From assembly GCA_022013615.1 (NCBI GenBank), contig JAKLQB010000842.1, forward strand, positions 1-9,766: 9,766 nucleotides of DNA. The letters run 5' to 3'. Shown here piece after piece: positions 6,817 through 9,766 of this stretch; the stretch's first letter is position 1, and every line of letters starts with the position of its first letter. This DNA is from Desulfobacterales bacterium. Lineage in GTDB: Bacteria > Desulfobacterota > DSM-4660 > Desulfatiglandales > Desulfatiglandaceae. The translations under genes and the position numbers were made by a program. The notes under the pieces are model-generated. The model saw nothing but the letters and a program-made list of their open reading frames with translations. It was not told the DNA's origin and searched no databases.

Positions 6817-6832
6817 CCTGCCCTAGGAGGCT
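6815..6832 (-). terminator. Weak hairpin after the TolC-family gene
   Basis: AGCCT and AGGCT form a 5-bp stem around an 8-nt loop, followed on the minus strand by TTTAACTC. It is at most a leaky terminator between the TolC-family gene and ftsE; the short stem and missing T-run argue for read-through. Confidence 0.25.
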
Positions 6833-6855
6833 GTTCGAGAATAGCTATTTTCCTC

Positions 6856-8187
6856 TCAATATTTCCCAAGCGCACGCTCCAGGCTGGCCCTGGCTAAATG
6901 GTGACTATAAAGTGCTGAATAGAAATTCACTCTTGCCCGGGTCAGGAGGCTTTGTGCGTCAAGCACCTCGGTAATCGTGGTTACCTGTGCCTTGTACCTT
7001 TCTTCATTCACCCTCAAGTTCTCCTCACCCTGTTTTATTGCCTTTTGTGTAGTCGGAATATTCTCTTCTGCATTTTCCAATCTTAAAATAGCATCTTTTA
7101 ATTCAAGCCTTATGCTGTCTTCTAAAGCCAATTTCGTCTTCATCAGCTCCCTCTTGAGACTCTCCTTCTCTTTGACCGCGTAATGGGTCTTCCCCCATTC
7201 CCAAAAAGTCCAGGAAAGAGCTGCCGTGGCTCTCCATTCATTCGCATCGTGAAATGAGCTGCCTGACACGCTGGGTTCATCACCTGCCTTAATGTAATCG
7301 AAAGTAAATCCGATTTCCGGATAATTCTTGCTTTTGGCCAGTCTGGTCTCCTGATCAACCTGAAGGATATTGATGTTAATTAGTTTCATTTCAGGGCGGT
7401 TTTCAAGGGCCTGCTCCACATACTCATCAAAATCTTCCTTTTCCGGTTTATAGGCCAGGATGTCCACAACATCCACCGGCGCATGGATCGGCCTCGATAA
7501 AAGAGTATTAAAGCTACATCGAGCCAGCCGGGCGGTATTCCTGGCCGTTACCAAATTCTGCTGGGCGCTGGCCAACTCCACCTCTGCTCTCAAGACATCA
7601 TTGATAGGGACCATCCCAACATTGTAGAAACTGCGTGCCACCTTAAGGTTAGACTCCCGGAATTCAACGTCGCTTTCGGCCACTTCAATGCCCTTATCCG
7701 CTATGAGAATGTCAAAATAAGCCTGTTTTACTCTCAGTGCGAGGTTCAGCTTTTCCAACTCGACATTCATCTCAGATTGATCTATGCCCAGCTTTGAGAG
7801 CTCATAAGAGCTGGTCAATGCAAATCCGGTAAAAAGGGGCTGCTTCACGGTACCCCTCCATTCATAATTATCCAGGGAACTTATTGCTACCTCCGCACCC
7901 CCCATCAGAGTCGATCTGAATGTTCTTTCTTCATCAAATCGAGTATAGCTATAGGTCGTGCTCAACTTGGGCAAAAATCCGGTCCTGGCCTGCTTTTTTA
8001 CATGCACGGCCTGGTCCACCTGTTCCTTATTAGCCTTGAGAGACCAGTTATTGGCAAATGCCTCGTCAATGCTCTCCTGGATTGTGTAGACACGGCCCTT
8101 TTCCTGTGAAAAGCCTGGATTTGGCAATAGCACCAATAATAAAATAACGAGCAAAAATATGGAGAGTGGTGAAGTTGTGAACCTCAT
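6856..8187 (-). CDS. TolC-family outer-membrane channel protein
   Basis: This 443-residue protein begins with a clear signal peptide (residues 1-27, hydrophobic core IFLLVILLLVLLP, likely cleaved near FSQ). The mature part has the two-fold repeat of outer-membrane efflux proteins (about 32-220 and 235-435): long amphipathic helices with SIDEAFANNWSLKA in the first half and ALENRPEMKL in the second, plus the late element VTTITEVLDAQSLLTRAR that marks TolC relatives. Such trimers form the exit duct for type I secretion or RND/MacAB-type efflux. No adaptor or inner-membrane pump is adjacent within the window, so the partner is unknown. The start is supported by GAGG 7 nt upstream. It is the first gene of the minus-strand block and lies 76 nt before ftsE. 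Codon use looks like that of its neighbours. Confidence 0.93.
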   Translation of the reverse strand: MRFTTSPLSIFLLVILLLVLLPNPGFSQEKGRVYTIQESIDEAFANNWSLKANKEQVDQAVHVKKQARTGFLPKLSTTYSYTRFDEERTFRSTLMGGAEVAISSLDNYEWRGTVKQPLFTGFALTSSYELSKLGIDQSEMNVELEKLNLALRVKQAYFDILIADKGIEVAESDVEFRESNLKVARSFYNVGMVPINDVLRAEVELASAQQNLVTARNTARLARCSFNTLLSRPIHAPVDVVDILAYKPEKEDFDEYVEQALENRPEMKLININILQVDQETRLAKSKNYPEIGFTFDYIKAGDEPSVSGSSFHDANEWRATAALSWTFWEWGKTHYAVKEKESLKRELMKTKLALEDSIRLELKDAILRLENAEENIPTTQKAIKQGEENLRVNEERYKAQVTTITEVLDAQSLLTRARVNFYSALYSHHLARASLERALGKY

Positions 8188-8194
8188 TTTTAAA

Positions 8195-8198
8195 CCTC
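8195..8198 (-). promoter_or_regulatory. Shine-Dalgarno of the TolC-family gene
   Basis: GAGG (within GCGAGG) on the minus strand, 7 nt before the ATG at 8187, supports that start. Confidence 0.7.
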
Positions 8199-8222
8199 GC
8201 TCTTTTTTTAATTTATCACTAT

Positions 8223-8251
8223 TAATTAAAACAGGCCTAATTAGATGTCAA
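8223..8251 (-). promoter_or_regulatory. Candidate promoter of the TolC-family gene
   Basis: A perfect -35 box TTGACA lies at 8251-8246 on the minus strand. The expected -10 position (about 8228-8223) is AT-rich (TAATTA, or TTAATT one base upstream) but matches the consensus poorly. The position, about 35-40 nt from the expected transcription start to the ATG, is sensible. Confidence 0.4.
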
Positions 8252-8268
8252 TGCAAAGTTGGTTGCAT
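8251..8268. promoter_or_regulatory. Inverted repeat, possible operator in the divergent promoter region
   Basis: ATGCAA and TTGCAT are perfect 6-bp arms separated by 6 bp. The left arm overlaps the -35 box of the TolC-family promoter by one base. A second GGTTGCA follows at 8286-8292, 25 bp after the first at 8261-8267, close to two helical turns plus a few bases. A dimeric regulator could bind here; no protein is identified. Confidence 0.35.
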
Positions 8269-8329
8269 CACATCAGGACTGCTCCGGTTGCAAATAATGC
8301 GATCTCATACTCGATTACGCGTCACTTTC

Positions 8330-8358
8330 TTGACACATTGATTACAACAGGTTAAGTT
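8330..8358 (+). promoter_or_regulatory. Candidate promoter of the HtrA-like gene
   Basis: A perfect TTGACA (8330-8335) is followed after 17 nt by TAAGTT (8353-8358), which matches the -10 consensus at only 3 of 6 positions. The leader would be roughly 85 nt. A better -10-like TATAGT at 8424-8429 has no -35 partner. HtrA genes in other bacteria are often envelope-stress controlled, so another sigma factor may be used. Confidence 0.35.
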
Positions 8359-8448
8359 CTACTCCAATTCTATATCTATAGTCTAATAGCATATACACCA
8401 TAAATATCGTTATTTCAATAAATTATAGTATTTCTCAAAGACTTGACC

Positions 8449-9600
8449 ATGTCCAATAAGAAATCAAATTATCTTTGGCTGTCGCTGGTTATCCTTTCAA
8501 TCTTCCTGTTGTTCAACCAGAATGATGTTTTTGCCTATCTTCAACCACGACCGAGTTCTGATTTCCTCGATTTTAATCGTGCTTCGAATGAACCTGACCT
8601 CAGAGCCGCGGTCATCTCAGCGGATGAAAAGATCAACATCAGCGTCTTTGAGAAGGCGCACCCTGCCGTTGTTAACATTGCGACTACGACACTCAGCATG
8701 AATTTTTGGCTTGAGGTCATTCCGAGGGAGGGACAGGGATCGGGTTTTATAATAGATAAGAAAGGCCACATTTTGACGAATAACCATGTGGTCGCCAAAG
8801 CCCAGAAAATTACTGTAACTATGGCTGACGGCAGGAAAATTCCCGCTACTCTTGTAGGGCGGGACCCGCCTTCCGACCTGGCAGTTATTAAAATTCCCTC
8901 TAATCACGTTGACGTAGTGACACATCTGGGAGATTCGGACAAAATCCGGGTCGGACAAAAGGCCATCGCCATAGGAAATCCCTTTGGTCTTTCCCACACT
9001 CTTACCACGGGCATAATCAGCGCCCTTCATAGAGACATTAAAACCCATGACGATACTCACATGGAAGACCTGATACAGACCGATGCAGCCATTAACCCAG
9101 GCAATTCAGGCGGCCCCCTTCTCAATTCCAACGGGGAGGTTATTGGCATTAATACGGCCATTTTTAGCTTGTCGGGAGGGTACCAAGGCATTGGCTTTGA
9201 CATACCTATCAATCGGGCCAAATACGTCGCGACCCAGCTCATCACTCTTGGCAGAGTTGCCAGACCCTGGCTCGGTATTACCGGTATCTCGATAACGCCG
9301 GGACTGTCAGAAGGGCTTGGCCTTGCTGTTGAGCAGGGTGTGCTGGTTGTTAAGGTATTCCAAGGCAGCCCGGCAGTTAGAGCTGGCCTGCGGGGAGGCA
9401 ACAGGGAGGTCATTGTTGGCAGCTTCAGACTCCTCCTTGGCGGAGATATTATCACGGCCATTGATGGACATAAAATTACAGACATGCATGAACTGGGTCG
9501 GCTAATGGATGACCTCAGGGTCGGGCAAACTGTACCCATGAGGATATCAAGGAATGGGCGGGCTCTGGAACTGAACGTCCTATTAAAGGAAAGACCATAG
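8449..9600 (+). CDS. HtrA/DegQ-like periplasmic serine protease with one PDZ domain
   Basis: Counted from ATG at 8449 this is a 383-residue protein. Residues 8-25 are a hydrophobic signal or anchor segment, with a possible cleavage after VFA at 29. The trypsin-like domain (about 60-260) carries the full triad: His113 in ILTNNHVV, Asp143 in SDLAVIKI and Ser220 in INPGNSGGPL, with the GNPFGL and FDIPI elements of the HtrA family. A single PDZ domain (about 272-380) contains GVLVVKVFQGSPA and GGDIITAIDG. It degrades or refolds damaged envelope proteins, or processes substrates at the membrane as DegS does. A TTG at 8443 could also start it and would add two residues; neither has a good Shine-Dalgarno, so ATG is preferred. 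It is divergent from the TolC-family gene. One PDZ suggests DegS- or plant Deg1/cyanobacterial HhoA-like architecture rather than two-PDZ DegP. Confidence 0.94.
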   Translation: MSNKKSNYLWLSLVILSIFLLFNQNDVFAYLQPRPSSDFLDFNRASNEPDLRAAVISADEKINISVFEKAHPAVVNIATTTLSMNFWLEVIPREGQGSGFIIDKKGHILTNNHVVAKAQKITVTMADGRKIPATLVGRDPPSDLAVIKIPSNHVDVVTHLGDSDKIRVGQKAIAIGNPFGLSHTLTTGIISALHRDIKTHDDTHMEDLIQTDAAINPGNSGGPLLNSNGEVIGINTAIFSLSGGYQGIGFDIPINRAKYVATQLITLGRVARPWLGITGISITPGLSEGLGLAVEQGVLVVKVFQGSPAVRAGLRGGNREVIVGSFRLLLGGDIITAIDGHKITDMHELGRLMDDLRVGQTVPMRISRNGRALELNVLLKERP

Positions 9601-9607
9601 CAATTTT

Positions 9608-9634
9608 GGATTGCGGATTGGGGATTGGGGAATC
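9608..9634 (+). repeat. GGATTGN heptamer tandem repeat after the HtrA-like gene
   Basis: Starting 8 nt after the stop codon, GGATTGC, GGATTGG, GGATTGG and a partial GGAATC follow each other with a 7-bp period. Similar GATTG heptamers occur on the opposite strand at 9655-9675, so the two groups can partly pair. Confidence 0.65.
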
Positions 9635-9654
9635 AAAACCCTCTTCTTCAAATA

Positions 9655-9675
9655 GTCAATCGCCAATCGAAAATT
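9655..9675 (-). repeat. GATTG heptamer repeat, opposite orientation
   Basis: On the minus strand CGATTGG and CGATTGA lie 7 bp apart, the same heptamer family as at 9608-9634 but inverted. The pair lies between two convergent coding ends and could fold into an imperfect RNA hairpin on either strand. No T-run marks it as an intrinsic terminator. Confidence 0.5.
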
Positions 9676-9676
9676 G

Positions 9677-9766
9677 TCAATTCCCTTCGTGCCCCAATAA
9701 AATCATCCTTTCTTTTGCGGCCTTTTGTCTTTTTTGTTCCCACTTATCCCAGTCCACCTTCAGGTG
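9677..9766 (-). CDS. C-terminal 29 residues of an unidentified gene (cut by window edge)
   Basis: From the right edge the minus strand is open for 29 codons to TGA at 9679-9677. The peptide begins HLKVDWDKWEQKRQKAAKER and is basic, tryptophan-containing and probably helical, ending in LLGHEGN. I do not recognise the family. It would converge on the HtrA-like gene, which fits the repeat-filled gap between them. An open frame this short can occur by chance, so the call rests on its composition and position. Confidence 0.4.
   Translation of the reverse strand, partial: HLKVDWDKWEQKRQKAAKERMILLGHEGN

Noticed and set aside
6840..6849. Palindrome AATAGCTATT after the TolC-family stop as a terminator
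   Set aside because: It has no loop, is AT-rich and lacks a following T-run, so it is unlikely to terminate transcription.
8424..8429. TATAGT as -10 box for the HtrA-like gene
   Set aside because: The hexamer is good, but no -35-like sequence lies 16-18 nt upstream, and the whole region is AT-rich.
8617..9060. 147-codon minus-strand open frame inside the HtrA-like gene
   Set aside because: It is antisense to the protease core carrying the catalytic His and Asp; no family motif or start signal is visible.
9057..9539. 160-codon minus-strand open frame inside the HtrA-like gene
   Set aside because: It is antisense to the catalytic Ser and PDZ region. Its proline- and serine-rich composition is typical of a complementary frame.
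1..9766. CRISPR array, tRNA, rRNA, insertion sequence or prophage
   Set aside because: No regularly spaced repeats with unique spacers, no tRNA-like cloverleaf or rRNA stretch and no transposase or integrase frame were seen; the short repeats found are degenerate tandem or interspersed units.

Overview
The window comes from a Gram-negative bacterium. It encodes a TolC-type outer-membrane channel, the FtsEX-EnvC divisome module, a periplasmic HtrA protease and a sugar aminotransferase of the surface-polysaccharide type. Gene order, moderate base composition and degenerate AAAGTG-type intergenic repeats resemble a sulfate-reducer-type deltaproteobacterium (Desulfobacterota), but that placement is inference. 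No rRNA, tRNA, CRISPR array, transposase or phage gene is visible.

Layout. Positions 1-8187 form a minus-strand block. Read in the direction of transcription it holds: a TolC-family outer-membrane protein (8187-6856), FtsE (6779-6123), FtsX (6126-5233), an EnvC-like coiled-coil murein hydrolase activator (from 5236), a C-terminal processing protease of family S41 (3858-2512), a divergent polysaccharide deacetylase family protein (2258-1074) and a DegT/DnrJ/EryC1/StrS aminotransferase (1026 to the left edge, cut). On the plus strand, a divergent HtrA/DegQ-like protease (8449-9600) shares a 255-bp upstream region with the TolC gene. At the right edge a 29-codon tail of an unidentified minus-strand gene is visible.

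How the genes work together. FtsE and FtsX form an ABC-type complex at the division septum. In known systems this complex controls EnvC, whose degenerate LytM domain activates cell-wall amidases. The S41 protease and the deacetylase-family protein act in the same periplasmic, peptidoglycan-related compartment, and the latter is the neighbour of envC in E. coli (yibQ). ftsE/ftsX and ftsX/envC each overlap by the 4 bases ATGA, so the three are probably translationally coupled.

Main oddity. The envC-like gene is split. The first frame (254 codons) holds the signal segment and coiled coil and ends at 4472. The LytM domain continues intact in the -1 frame to 4065. The junction is an A AAA AAG heptamer, the classic -1 slippery sequence, followed after 8 nt by a small hairpin with the zero-frame stop in its loop. 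The LytM frame contains no ATG. This could be programmed frameshifting or transcriptional slippage, a recent inactivating indel, or a homopolymer sequencing error.

Other points: degenerate 8-9 bp repeats (AAAGTG-type) at three intergenic places, one directly against the ftsE start codon where no Shine-Dalgarno is visible; a good sigma-70-like promoter in front of the S41 protease; mirrored TTGACA boxes and an inverted repeat between the TolC and HtrA genes; and GATTG heptamer repeats in opposite orientation after the HtrA gene.
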